DNA of 64,000 nt from Spirochaetes bacterium GWB1_60_80 (GCA_001829185.1 MIAR01000020.1:1-64000), one strand, 5' to 3'. Positions 17,897 through 26,633 are shown, counted from the stretch's first letter. Program-made: numbers and translations. Notes: generated by a model not told the origin, from the letters alone.

Positions 17897-18793
17897 TTAG
17901 CAGCTGAGTACGGCCAACGCGATGCTGGCCAGCTTGGTTTCGGCGGTATCGGCCCGACTAGTCAGGATCACCGGCTTGGCGGCGCCGACCACGATGCTGG
18001 CGCCTTTGGCTTGGCCCAGATCGAGCAGACATTTATAGAGAATATTGGCCGCCTCGATATCCGGCGCCACCAGGACGTCGGCATCGCCGGCCACATCGGA
18101 AACGATTTTCTTGATCTTGACGCTCTCGGCGCTGATGGCGTTGTCCAGGGCCAACGGACCGTCAATCAGGCAACCCTTGATCTGGCCGCGCTGGTTCATC
18201 ATGCTGATGACGGCCGCGGTGGCCGTACAGGGCATCTTGTCGGCATTGACCTTCTCGACGGCGGCCAGCAAGGCCACCTTGGGCATCTCGACGCCCAGCG
18301 CCTTGGAGACCTGCACGGCGTTGGCAATAATGTCCAGCATGCCCGGCAGGTCGGGGTTGATGTTGATGGCGGCGTCGCTGACAATAAACAGCTTATGGTA
18401 GGTGGGCACTTCCATGACGGCCACATGGCTGGTCAGACGGCCGATATTGAGGCCATTTTCCTTGTTGAGCACCGCCTTGAGCAGCACCGAGGTGTCGAGG
18501 ATGCCCTTCATCACCAAGTCGGCCTGCCCGGACTTGACCAGTTCCACAGCCTTGGCGGCGGCCTTGGCGTAGTCTTTTTCCTCGATCAGCAGCCAGCCGG
18601 AAATATCGGCCTTCAGGTCGGCCGCCAACTGCTTGATGATGGCCAGGTCGCCGATCAGGATAGGCTCAGCCAGGCCGTGCTTGGCGGCGTCGACGATGGC
18701 CTCCATGGCCGACTCTTCCTGGGCCGCGGCCAGGGCAATGCGCTTCTTGCCTTTTTTGAGGGCGGCGTCGAGAATCTCTTGAATTTTCCGCAT
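17897..18793 (-). CDS. ptb: Phosphate butyryltransferase-type acyltransferase
   Basis: 298 aa, the usual length. It shows the phosphate acetyl/butyryltransferase fold with LVMKGILDTSVLLKAVLNKE, SDAAININPDL, VEKVNADKMPCTATAAVI and ADVLVAPDIEAANILYK. It exchanges CoA for phosphate on butyryl-, isobutyryl- or isovaleryl-CoA. The start codon shares one base with the butyrate kinase stop (TGATG), so translation is coupled. With the Vor complex it allows substrate-level phosphorylation from branched-chain amino acids. Acyl-chain preference is not readable from sequence. Confidence 0.94.
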   Translation of the reverse strand: MRKIQEILDAALKKGKKRIALAAAQEESAMEAIVDAAKHGLAEPILIGDLAIIKQLAADLKADISGWLLIEEKDYAKAAAKAVELVKSGQADLVMKGILDTSVLLKAVLNKENGLNIGRLTSHVAVMEVPTYHKLFIVSDAAININPDLPGMLDIIANAVQVSKALGVEMPKVALLAAVEKVNADKMPCTATAAVISMMNQRGQIKGCLIDGPLALDNAISAESVKIKKIVSDVAGDADVLVAPDIEAANILYKCLLDLGQAKGASIVVGAAKPVILTSRADTAETKLASIALAVLSC

Positions 18794-19866
18794 CAGATGT
18801 ACTCCTGGGCGACAGTCTCGCCGGACAAGGCCCCTACCCCAGCCAGGGCCAGGGCTTCCAGTTCGCCCTCGCCGGGATAGACGGTAACCGGCGCTATCCA
18901 GCCAGTCATGCCGCGCAGGGTGTCCTGCACTTCCTTGCCGTGGGCGATGCCGCCAGTCAGGATAATGGCGTCAACCTTGCCGTGGGCGGCGGCGGCCAAG
19001 GCGCCGATGGCTTTGCCCATATTATAGAGGAAAGCCTGATAAATAAGGCTGGCGTTGGGATCCTTGTCCACCAGGTAGCCCTTTTCCAGGACGCGCATGT
19101 CGTTGGTGTTGGCCAGGCTGACCATGCCACCCTGCCCGGTGATCATCTTGAGCACTTCCTTCTCGGTGTATTTACCGGAGAAACAGAGCTTGGCCAACTG
19201 GCCGGCCGGCAGGGTGCCGGCCCGTTCCGGGCTGAAGGGACCTTCGCCGTTGAGCGCGTTGTTGACGTCCACCACCCGGCCGTTTTTATGCAGGCCGACC
19301 GAGACGCCGCCGCCCATATGGGCCACGATGATGTTGCAGTCGCCGTACTGGCGCTGGTTCTCGCGGCACCAGCGCTTGGCGACCGCTTTCTGGTTGAGGG
19401 CGTGGAAGATGCACTGCTTGCGGAACAGCTTGTGGCCGTAGACGCGGGCCACCTCGTCGAGCTCGTCCACCACCACCGGGTCGGCGATGAAGGCTGGCAG
19501 CCCTAACTCGTCAGCCAAGGCTCCGGCGATGAGAGCGCCCAGGTTGGAAGCGTGTTCGCCATTGATGGCGGCCAAGAGTTCGGCCTTCATGGCCTGGTTG
19601 ACCCGGTAGACCCCGCCCGGAATGGGCTTGAGCAGGCCGCCCCGGCCGACGATGCAGGACAGCTGCTTGAGGTCAAAGCCGCGCTTGGTCAGATTGTCGC
19701 GGATATGCTTCTCGCGAAAGGCGTACTGCGACGCGATACTCGGGAAGGCGGCGATCTCCTCGGCCGAATGGGCGACGTTTTCGGAGAACAATTCCTTGTC
19801 ATCCTTGAACACCGCGATTTTGGTCGATGTCGATCCGGGATTGATGACCAGAACGGTATACGGCAT
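18793..19866 (-). CDS. buk: Butyrate (branched-chain fatty acid) kinase
   Basis: 357 aa. ASKHA acetokinase-family motifs are present: VLVINPGSTSTKIAVF (phosphate 1), VGRGGLLKPIPGG, HALNQKAVAKRW, IVAHMGGGVSVGLHKNGRVVD, and ILTGGIAHGKEV (adenosine). It converts acyl-phosphate and ADP to acid and ATP in the cytosol. ATG 19866 is selected because GGAG lies 6 nt upstream and the protein then begins MPYTVLVINPGS. First gene of a six-gene operon (buk-ptb-vorD-B-A-C order) driven by a promoter near 19962-19989. Confidence 0.95.
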   Translation of the reverse strand: MPYTVLVINPGSTSTKIAVFKDDKELFSENVAHSAEEIAAFPSIASQYAFREKHIRDNLTKRGFDLKQLSCIVGRGGLLKPIPGGVYRVNQAMKAELLAAINGEHASNLGALIAGALADELGLPAFIADPVVVDELDEVARVYGHKLFRKQCIFHALNQKAVAKRWCRENQRQYGDCNIIVAHMGGGVSVGLHKNGRVVDVNNALNGEGPFSPERAGTLPAGQLAKLCFSGKYTEKEVLKMITGQGGMVSLANTNDMRVLEKGYLVDKDPNASLIYQAFLYNMGKAIGALAAAAHGKVDAIILTGGIAHGKEVQDTLRGMTGWIAPVTVYPGEGELEALALAGVGALSGETVAQEYI

Positions 19867-19961
19867 GCCTGCTCCTTTGCGCATAAGCCGGCCAACCAGG
19901 CAGGGCAGGAACCCCTGAACCCGATACCTGAAGCCGCCGACAAAAATGGGGGACTGTCGTC

Positions 19962-19989
19962 AGTATATCATAAAATGCCAGCTCTGCAA
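19962..19989 (-). promoter_or_regulatory. Probable promoter of the buk-ptb-vor operon
   Basis: TATACT at 19967-19962 on the minus strand with a TTGCAG-like -35 box 16 nt upstream (19989-19984). It gives a leader of about 90 nt before buk. The surrounding 120 bp are AT-rich relative to the window, consistent with a promoter region. No operator was recognised. Confidence 0.5.
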
Positions 19990-20162
19990 GCCACTTGAGA
20001 CAATTATTTGCAATATTTGAAACGCAATTTTGACTATTAAAACATTTAGCTAACCTAACATGCAAAAAAAAGTAATTGGCAGACCGCACACACCAGCCAG
20101 GCGTACCACTAGACATGAAGCCAACTCTGTCCACCAACACTCCAGCGTGGTATACTGAAGCC

Positions 20163-21728
20163 ATGAGCCGTTTCTTCAATACCACCGGACCGTGTAATCC
20201 GGAGGATCACTACATTCTACCGCCTGAGCAACGCCTGGTTCATGCCCAATTGAGCCGCTATATTGGTTCCAAGCTTTACTGGGTGCTACACGCCCCGCGC
20301 CAGATCGGAAAAACCACCTTCCTGCAGAGCTGGATGCGCCAGCTGAATACCAGCGGCCAGGCTGTGGCCTGCTACGTTTCGGTGGAAACCTGCCAAGCCT
20401 TCCCAGACGCCGCCGACGCCATTCCGGCTGTCGTTCACGCCATCCGCGAATTCGCCAACGCCTTCCTGCCCAAGGACCAAGTGCCGCCGCTACCAGATTC
20501 TACGGCCTCGAGTGCCCTGTCTCAGATCCTGACCGAATGGGCCGCCCTGGTAGCGCCCAAACCTCTGGTAGTGCTCTTTGATGAAGTGGACGTACTGGAA
20601 GACCAGGCCATGGTCAGCTTTCTGCGCCAGCTGCGCAGCGGCTTTGCCCGGCGCGGCGTCGGCCAGTTCCCGGTCTCGGTAGCCCTGGTAGGCCTGCGCG
20701 ACCTGCGCGACTACCTGATCAAAAGCAAGGATGGCGTAACCCTCAATCCGGGCAGTCCTTTCAATATCAAACAGGAATCGGCTACCCTGAGCAATTTCAG
20801 CGCCGAAGACGTCATAGCCTTGGCTAGTCAGCATACGGCCGAGACTGGCCAAACCTTTTCGCCGGAGGCGCTGGCGCTGGTCTTCGAGCTGACCCAAGGC
20901 CAGCCCTGGCTGACCAACAGCCTGCTCCAGAACTGCGTCTGGAACCTTTGCCCCGACGGTCAGCCGGTTGGGGTTGACCATATCCGAGTTGCCAAGGAAC
21001 AGCTCATCCAGGCGCGGGCAGTGCACCTGGACAGCCTGGCCGAGCGGCTGCGCGATCCGCGCATCAAGCGCATCATCCAGAGCATCATGGTGGGTGAAAG
21101 CGATCCGCAACTGACGGTGGGCGACGACTTTCAGCTGGCCTTGGATCTGGGGCTGGTGCGGCGCGAACAAGGCACGCCGGCCATCGCCAACCCCATTTAC
21201 CGCGAGGTCATCGCCCGCGTCCTGTCGCAAGGCATGCAGGACGCCATCCCGGCTCCAGAGTTTGCCTGGGCCAGGCCGGACGGGCGGCTGAATATGGACA
21301 GCCTGCTGCGCGAGTTTCAAAAATTCTGGCGTCGCCATGCCGACCTCTGGGAAGCCAAGAGCGACTACACCGAAGCCTTCCCGCACCTCTTGCTGATGGC
21401 CTTCCTGCAGCGCGTCACCAACGGTGGCGGCCGTATCGAACGCGAGTACGCCGCCGGCCGCGGCCGCATGGACCTGGCGGTGCTGTACGGCGGCGCCTGG
21501 GACATCATCGAGCTCAAGCTGGTGCATCCCCAGGACGGGCGGGCCGTTACAGTAGAAACCGGCCTGCGCCAGTGCCTGCGCTACCGCGACCAGATCGACC
21601 CGGCGGCCTCCTGTTGGCTAGTCGTCTTCGACCGCACGCCCGCCGGCCGCCAGTTACCCTGGGAGGCACGGCTTTCCTGGGAGGCGGTCCAGACCGCGGC
21701 CGGGGTGGTAACAGTGATAGGCGGCTAA
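20163..21728 (+). CDS. AAA-like ATPase with C-terminal PD-(D/E)XK nuclease-like domain
   Basis: 521 aa. It starts MSRFFNTTGPCNPEDHYILP, the typical beginning of a family of single-protein STAND-like ATPases. Walker A is APRQIGKTTFLQ (about 44-55) and Walker B is LVVLFDEVDVL. A helical/winged region follows (FNIKQESATLSNFSAEDV; LTQGQPWLTNSLLQN). The C-terminus (about 420-521) shows a nuclease-like core RMDLAVLYGG...WDIIELKL (D...ExK). ATG 20163 is preferred over a TTG at 20076: TATACT at 20151-20156 lies 6 nt before it, so the mRNA may be leaderless. Neighbours are unrelated. Function unknown; a role in defence or conflict is possible but unproven. Confidence 0.8.
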   Translation: MSRFFNTTGPCNPEDHYILPPEQRLVHAQLSRYIGSKLYWVLHAPRQIGKTTFLQSWMRQLNTSGQAVACYVSVETCQAFPDAADAIPAVVHAIREFANAFLPKDQVPPLPDSTASSALSQILTEWAALVAPKPLVVLFDEVDVLEDQAMVSFLRQLRSGFARRGVGQFPVSVALVGLRDLRDYLIKSKDGVTLNPGSPFNIKQESATLSNFSAEDVIALASQHTAETGQTFSPEALALVFELTQGQPWLTNSLLQNCVWNLCPDGQPVGVDHIRVAKEQLIQARAVHLDSLAERLRDPRIKRIIQSIMVGESDPQLTVGDDFQLALDLGLVRREQGTPAIANPIYREVIARVLSQGMQDAIPAPEFAWARPDGRLNMDSLLREFQKFWRRHADLWEAKSDYTEAFPHLLLMAFLQRVTNGGGRIEREYAAGRGRMDLAVLYGGAWDIIELKLVHPQDGRAVTVETGLRQCLRYRDQIDPAASCWLVVFDRTPAGRQLPWEARLSWEAVQTAAGVVTVIGG

Positions 21729-21815
21729 GGTGCCATCGGCCAGTCGCCGCACCAAGTAGCGATGCAGGCACGGGGTTAAACAAGGGCAATGGCGAGTGGC
21801 CATTTAAAAAAAAGT

Positions 21816-21895
21816 GCAGCCGTGGGGCCTGGCGCGTCCAAGCATGGCGGCGCTTATCGCTTGGCCATGCTTGGACGCGCCACCCACGCGGCTGC
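21816..21895. repeat. 80-bp interrupted palindrome
   Basis: GGCGCGTCCAAGCATGG (21831-21847) pairs perfectly with CCATGCTTGGACGCGCC (21865-21881) around a 17-nt loop. After a short bulge the arms continue as GCAGCCGTGGG (21816-21826) and CCCACGCGGCTGC (21883-21895). On the minus strand it is followed by a run of eight T, so it could terminate minus-strand transcripts; on the plus strand it is 88 bp after the AAA/nuclease stop codon. Much longer than usual terminators; a relic of a mobile element is an alternative. Confidence 0.75.
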
Positions 21896-22123
21896 GGCTT
21901 CTGTGTATAAGCTGTTGCGGGATATGACTCTTTCACGCCGTGGAGTGCTGCAGGCATGAGGCGCGCGCAGCGGGTTTGTTGCACTGGGTGGTAGCGGCGG
22001 CTTGGTGTCATTATTTCCTCTGTCTGTCGACCTGCGGTAGCGGGGGCGCTGCCAGGAGGGCGACTGAGACGCTGTTGGCTGTGTTTTCCTTATCCACACA
22101 CTCACAAATATAATTAATTAACA

Positions 22124-22178
22124 ATAAAAAGCCCGCCCCCAACCGGAGCGACCGGGTGCGGGGGCGGGCGGGCTTTGG
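22124..22178 (-). terminator. Rho-independent terminator of the ABC exporter operon
   Basis: On the minus strand GCCCGCCCGCCCCCGC pairs with GGGGGCGGGC, followed by TTTTTATT. It lies 28 bp downstream of the stop codon of the second exporter gene. The rest of 21896-22123 holds no gene that could be supported. Confidence 0.88.
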
Positions 22179-22205
22179 CAAACACTCTGGCCTGGCTTTA
22201 CATCG

Positions 22206-24017
22206 TCAGGCCAATACTGCCGCTTCCGTCTCCTCGAGGAACTGTGCCTCGAAGAGTTTTTTATAATAGCCGCCCATAGCGAGGAGTTCCCGATGGGTCC
22301 CCTGTTCCCTGACCTGGCCGTCTTTCATGACCAGTATCAGGTCGGCGTCTACTATAGTGGACAGGCGGTGCGCCACCACGAAGCTGGTTCGTCCCTCCAA
22401 CACGAGGTCGATGGCATCCTGGACAAGGCGCTCGGTCTCGGTATCCACCGAGCTGGTGGCCTCGTCGAGCACCAGGATGGCCGGGTCGGCCAATACGGCG
22501 CGAGCCAGCGAAACCAGCTGCTTCTGTCCGGTGCTCAAGAGCGAGCCGCCCTCTCCCACCGGTGAATCGTAACCATGCTCAAGGTCCACGATGAAGTCGT
22601 GGGCTTTAACCAGCCGGCTGGCCTGTTCGGCCTGCGCGTCGCTGGCTGTCAATTTTCCATAACGTATATTCTCGCGCACGGTGCCCGAGAACAGGTACGG
22701 CTGCTGCAGCACGTAGCCCAGGTTGCCGTGCAACCAAGCCAGCGGCAGCTCCTTGTAATCCTGCCCGTCCAGCCGGATGCTCCCGGCGGTCGGTTCGTAG
22801 AAGCGGCAGGCCAGGTTGACGATGGTCGTCTTGCCCGACCCGGTCTCTCCCACCAGGGCCACGGTGGTGCCCGCCGCGACGTCCAGGCTAAAGTCCTTGA
22901 GAACTTCCAGGCCGGGCACGTAGGCGAACGAAACATTCCTGAACTCCACCCGTCCGCTTAAGCGGGGCACGGCCGAGCCGTCGGCCAGCCGCGCTTTCTC
23001 GCGGGCCAGGGCCTCCGGGCTGTCGACGATGTCCGGCTGGGCCTCGATCAGGCCGACCACGCGCTCGGCCGAAGCCTGGGCGTACTGGACGTCGGCGAAG
23101 ATGCGCGCCAGGTCGGTGACCGGGTCGAAGAACTGCAGGGCGCTAAACACGAAGGCCACCAGCGTGCCGTAGCTGAGCGTCCCGGCCAGCACGCTGCCGC
23201 CGCCCTGCCAGAGGGCCAGGCCGGTGCCGACGTAACCGAGGGCGATGACCACCGGCAGATAGAAAGCCGACAGTCTGGCCTGCTTGACCGAGGCGCGGCG
23301 CATGGTCAGCGACAGTTCGCCGAAGGCCCGGTTCTGGACGCCCTCCGCCGCCAGGGTCTTGACGACGCGGGCGCCGCGGATGCCTTCGCTGAAGGCCTGG
23401 GTGATCTTCGAGTTAGTCTTACGCACCAAGCGCGAGCGCTCCATCAAGGCGCGCTCCACCAGCACCGAGACCACCAGTAAGGGCACCACCACCGACAGGG
23501 TTACCAAGGCCAGCTTCCAGTCGCGGGCGAACATCAGGCCGGCCATGGCCAGCATCATGGTGCCGCCCCAGACCATGTCCACGGCGCCCCAGGCGATGAT
23601 GTCGGCCAATTTACCGATGTCGCTGGTCAGCCGCGCCATGATCCAGCCGGAGCCGGTTTTGTCGAAGTAACTGAACGATAACTCCTGCAGCCGGTCAAAG
23701 GCGGCCTGGCGGATGGCATAGTTCATGCCCATCTCGATCTTGCCGGCCATGCCGATGAACAGACGAATGACTACCGCCTGCAGCGACACCATGACCAGGT
23801 AGACAACCAGGGCCCGTGGCAGCAGGTCCGGACGGCTGGCGATAATGACGTCGTCCAGCACCCAACCGGTCACGAAGGGCGACAGGGCGTCGATCCCGGC
23901 CACCATCATCATCATGCCGACCAATAAACCAAAACTCTTCTTGTACGGCAAGGCGTACTTCAGTATGCCCCGCCAGGTAGCCAGCTTGAAGGGCTGGCGA
24001 AAATCGACTTCTTCCAT
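22206..24017 (-). CDS. ABC exporter half-transporter (subunit 2)
   Basis: 603 aa, type IV (MDR-like) exporter: six-helix membrane domain (about 20-320) then a nucleotide-binding domain with Walker A VGETGSGKTTIV, Q-loop LGYVLQQPYLFSG, Walker B ILVLDEATSSVD with the catalytic Glu, and H-loop VAHRLSTI. The signature motif is LSTGQ instead of LSGGQ. Combined with the LDD Walker B of the partner, this makes one degenerate and one consensus ATP site, as in heterodimeric exporters of the BmrCD and TM287/288 type. AAGGA lies 9 nt before the ATG. It follows the partner gene by 135 bp and ends at a terminator. The substrate (drug, lipid or peptide) is unknown. Confidence 0.94.
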   Translation of the reverse strand: MEEVDFRQPFKLATWRGILKYALPYKKSFGLLVGMMMMVAGIDALSPFVTGWVLDDVIIASRPDLLPRALVVYLVMVSLQAVVIRLFIGMAGKIEMGMNYAIRQAAFDRLQELSFSYFDKTGSGWIMARLTSDIGKLADIIAWGAVDMVWGGTMMLAMAGLMFARDWKLALVTLSVVVPLLVVSVLVERALMERSRLVRKTNSKITQAFSEGIRGARVVKTLAAEGVQNRAFGELSLTMRRASVKQARLSAFYLPVVIALGYVGTGLALWQGGGSVLAGTLSYGTLVAFVFSALQFFDPVTDLARIFADVQYAQASAERVVGLIEAQPDIVDSPEALAREKARLADGSAVPRLSGRVEFRNVSFAYVPGLEVLKDFSLDVAAGTTVALVGETGSGKTTIVNLACRFYEPTAGSIRLDGQDYKELPLAWLHGNLGYVLQQPYLFSGTVRENIRYGKLTASDAQAEQASRLVKAHDFIVDLEHGYDSPVGEGGSLLSTGQKQLVSLARAVLADPAILVLDEATSSVDTETERLVQDAIDLVLEGRTSFVVAHRLSTIVDADLILVMKDGQVREQGTHRELLAMGGYYKKLFEAQFLEETEAAVLA

Positions 24018-24152
24018 AAGCGTACATCCTTTTCCGATGGTAACCGTCGCCGTCGTCCGGCGCCGCGGTATTTTCCCGGGCGACGCCGTGGGCGGCGACG
24101 GCCACCCGGTAACATTTCCTTAATCGACTGGCGGGCTATCCCGCTACCATTT

Positions 24153-26084
24153 TCAGGCCACCGCGCCGGCCGCATCGGCTTCCAAAGCCTGGTCATCGGC
24201 CTCAGCCTCCAGGCCCAGCAATTCCGGGTTGGAGGCCAGGGCGGCGGCGTCGTCGAGGCCGACCGCTTCCAGTCCGCGCTGGATGTCCCAGACGCGCTTG
24301 TACAGACCCGGCCGGGCCACCAGTTCGGCGTGCGTCCCGATGGCCGAGACGACGCCGTCTTCCAATACCACAATGCGGTCGGCAGCCGCCAGCGTGGTCA
24401 TGCGATGCGACACGATCAAGGTGGTGATGCCGCCCCGGTCGGCCTGCAGGCTGGCGCGGATGGCGCTGTCGGTCTCGGTATCCACCGCCGACAAGGCGTC
24501 GTCCAGCACCAGCACCGCCGGCCGCTTGAGCAGTACCCGGGCGATGGCCGCCCGCTGGCGCTGCCCGCCGGACAGAGTGACGCCTTCTTCACCCACCACC
24601 GTATCCCAGCCCTTGTCCAGCTTCTCGAGCACGCCGCTCAAACCGGCGGTGGCGGCGGCCTGCAACAGGGCGGCCTGGTCGGCCTGGCCGTCGCGCGCCA
24701 TGGCCAGATTCTCGGTCATGGTGCGGCTGAACAGGAAAGGCTCCTGCGGCACCAAGCCGACTTGGTTGCGCAGGTGGCGCTTAGCGACGCGCCGGATGTC
24801 GACGCCGCCAATCCTGATACTGCCCTTATCCGGCTCGGCCAGGCGGGCCAGCAGTTGTACCAACGCGGTTTTACCAGCGCCGGTTTTGCCGAGAATAGCC
24901 ACGGTCTCGCCGGCCGCTACCGTAAAGCTGACGCCCTTGAGCACCGGCATGCCAGCATCCCAAGCAAAGTGAACATTATCGAACTCGATGGCGCCGTCCA
25001 GGTCGGGAGCCAAGTGGCCGTCGTCGTCATATTCGGACGGCTCAGCCAGCAGGATACCTACCCGGTCCAGGGCTACCAAGGTTTTACCCAGGTCGGTCAG
25101 GGTGCGCCCCAGTTGCCGCACTGGCCACATCAGCCGGCTGACCAGCGCCAGGAAGACCACGAAGGTACCCACCGAGATGCGGCCGCTGCCGGCCCACAGC
25201 GCGCCGGCCACCAATACCGCGCCGGTCTGCGCCATGCACAGCCAGCCGGAGATGGACCAGTACCAGCCGAACAGGTCAATCAAGCGGCGGGTAACGCCAG
25301 TGTAATGCCGGTTGCGTTCGTCGAAGCGGCCGCGCTCGAATTCCTGGCGGGCGAAGGCCTTCACCACCCGCACGCCCTGGAGTATTTCTTGCAAGGTGCC
25401 GCTCAGGGCGCCCTCGGCTTCGTCGGAGGCCGCGAAGGCCTTCTGTATCCTCAGGAAGAAGACGTAGGAGAATACGATCACCACCGGGATGATCGGTATG
25501 GCTACCAGGGTCATACCCCGGTCAATGCGGAACATTATGATAACCGTGAAGACCAGCAGGGCCAGGGCTCGGCCGATGTCCACGAACTGGGTGGCCATGA
25601 AGCGGCGGATGGTCTCCACGTCGCTGGTGCAACGCTGCACCAGATCGCCGGTGTTGGCCTTGGCGAAATACCGGTACGGCAGCAGGTTCACCTTGGCGAA
25701 CAGGCGCTCGCGCAGGTTCTGGGCCGTCTTCTCGGCGGCCGTCGACGCTAGCAGGCCGCGCACGAACATCAGGAGGCCGTAAACCAGGCCGGCGGCGGCG
25801 AAGCCCAGGCCGCAAAGCCAGACGTTGCGCGCCAGGTAAGAGCCTCCGCCCAGGCGCTCCAGCAAGCTGTCCAGCCAGCCTGGCAGATCAACGCTCTGGC
25901 CGCCCAGCACCGCGTCCAGGGTGTAGCGAAGAATGAGCGGATCGATTACCGACACCAGGGCAGCCAGGCCGATGGCCAGGGTGGCGCCGACGAACAGAGC
26001 GCGGCTGCCGCGCAAGGCCTGCCACAGGATAGCTAGCCGCGTCGTTTTCCGGTGGGTTGTGATGTTTTCATGTTGTGCCTTCAT
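24153..26084 (-). CDS. ABC exporter half-transporter (subunit 1, degenerate ATP site)
   Basis: 643 aa. An N-terminal membrane domain with six helices (about 15-330) is followed by a nucleotide-binding domain with Walker A LGKTGAGKTALVQ, signature VTLSGGQRQRAAIA, H-loop VSHRMTTL and Walker B VLVLDDALSAVD, where Asp replaces the catalytic Glu. This is the expected degenerate half of a heterodimer with the 22206-24017 protein, whose signature is altered in turn. ATG 26084 is chosen over an upstream TTG because AAAGG lies 8 nt before it. A 470-nt leader with a short peptide precedes the gene, resembling the attenuated bmrBCD arrangement. Confidence 0.94.
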   Translation of the reverse strand: MKAQHENITTHRKTTRLAILWQALRGSRALFVGATLAIGLAALVSVIDPLILRYTLDAVLGGQSVDLPGWLDSLLERLGGGSYLARNVWLCGLGFAAAGLVYGLLMFVRGLLASTAAEKTAQNLRERLFAKVNLLPYRYFAKANTGDLVQRCTSDVETIRRFMATQFVDIGRALALLVFTVIIMFRIDRGMTLVAIPIIPVVIVFSYVFFLRIQKAFAASDEAEGALSGTLQEILQGVRVVKAFARQEFERGRFDERNRHYTGVTRRLIDLFGWYWSISGWLCMAQTGAVLVAGALWAGSGRISVGTFVVFLALVSRLMWPVRQLGRTLTDLGKTLVALDRVGILLAEPSEYDDDGHLAPDLDGAIEFDNVHFAWDAGMPVLKGVSFTVAAGETVAILGKTGAGKTALVQLLARLAEPDKGSIRIGGVDIRRVAKRHLRNQVGLVPQEPFLFSRTMTENLAMARDGQADQAALLQAAATAGLSGVLEKLDKGWDTVVGEEGVTLSGGQRQRAAIARVLLKRPAVLVLDDALSAVDTETDSAIRASLQADRGGITTLIVSHRMTTLAAADRIVVLEDGVVSAIGTHAELVARPGLYKRVWDIQRGLEAVGLDDAAALASNPELLGLEAEADDQALEADAAGAVA

Positions 26085-26463
26085 AACTGTCAACCTTTGT
26101 TCATGGCAGGGGCGGTCATATGACCCTCCCCCGCCAGGCCAGCCTGCTAGGCCCGGCCTGCTCTCCCGGCGGATACTGGCAACCCCTCAGGGGCCGGCCA
26201 GAAACCACCGCACGGTTCATCAACGCCCGTCTGCGTTCCATCGGAAGCCTGTAGGCGCGCTAAAACGCCCTGCCCGCCTGAGGGCAGCGACTGTCCGGCC
26301 GGACTGCGGACAAAAAAGCCGCAGACAACCGGGCAAGCCAAAGCCCGCCTGGACGATACACCGTGCTTCCGGTGCCATTATGTAGTGGATTGTGTCGAAA
26401 CCTTTCACGCCGCCGGCGGAAAGGTGTTAAAGAAGGGAAACCTGTAAAAAGGATTCGCCTGTT
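26085..26463 (-). promoter_or_regulatory. Long structured leader of the ABC exporter mRNA
   Basis: About 380 nt between the leader-peptide stop and the first exporter gene, with no supported longer gene on either strand. Visible stems include ACCTTTC/GAAAGGT at 26400-26425, 39 nt after the leader stop, and CTGCGG/CCGCAG at 26304-26324 with a T6 tract in its loop. A GGCCCCTGAGGGG-type hairpin lies nearer the exporter. No canonical terminator is certain by eye. The layout (promoter, mini-ORF, structured leader, exporter) suggests translation-coupled attenuation. Confidence 0.5.
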
Positions 26464-26526
26464 CTAACGGCCTTTCGCGCGGAGCGGAGCGGCTGCGACG
26501 CAGAAACTATCGTTGCTTCTCATCAT
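26464..26526 (-). CDS. Putative 20-residue leader peptide upstream of the ABC exporter
   Basis: ATG ATG at 26526-26521 follows a perfect GGAGGAG ribosome-binding site (26538-26532) with 5-nt spacing, by far the strongest initiation signal around. It encodes MMRSNDSFCVAAAPLRAKGR and stops with TAG at 26466-26464. It lies 30 nt behind a strong promoter and 380 nt before the exporter genes. In Bacillus, bmrB encodes a leader peptide whose stalled translation controls the heterodimeric exporter BmrCD; the same logic is inferred here from layout only, with no sequence similarity claimed. Alternative: a chance ORF in the 5' UTR. Confidence 0.55.
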   Translation of the reverse strand: MMRSNDSFCVAAAPLRAKGR

Positions 26527-26541
26527 TGTGACTCCTCCGAT

Positions 26542-26552
26542 ACGAAATTCGT
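26542..26552. promoter_or_regulatory. Palindrome at the exporter transcript start
   Basis: ACGAA-A-TTCGT, a perfect 5-bp inverted repeat with a 1-bp centre, placed between the -10 box (26565-26560) and the leader-peptide ribosome-binding site. It could be a repressor operator (TetR or MarR type) or a short 5' hairpin. No matching regulator gene is adjacent. Confidence 0.35.
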
Positions 26553-26559
26553 TACATTG

Positions 26560-26589
26560 ACAATACACCCGCCCCGCCCCGCCTGTCAA
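26560..26589 (-). promoter_or_regulatory. Promoter of the leader peptide-ABC exporter unit
   Basis: TTGACA (26589-26584), an 18-nt spacer rich in G, and TATTGT (26565-26560) on the minus strand. The -35 box matches consensus perfectly. The expected transcript start is about 25-30 nt before the leader ATG. Confidence 0.75.
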
Positions 26590-26633
26590 GCGGACGGACC
26601 GACCAGCCTGGTGAAACTTTATTTATAACGGAA

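Noticed and set aside
24330-25751. 473-codon open frame antisense to the first ABC exporter gene
   Set aside because: A mirror frame caused by high GC and codon bias; composition is not protein-like and it has no start signals.
26094-26460. Structured RNA gene (RNase P RNA, tmRNA, SRP RNA or a known riboswitch) in the exporter leader
   Set aside because: Core consensus elements of these RNAs could not be found on either strand.
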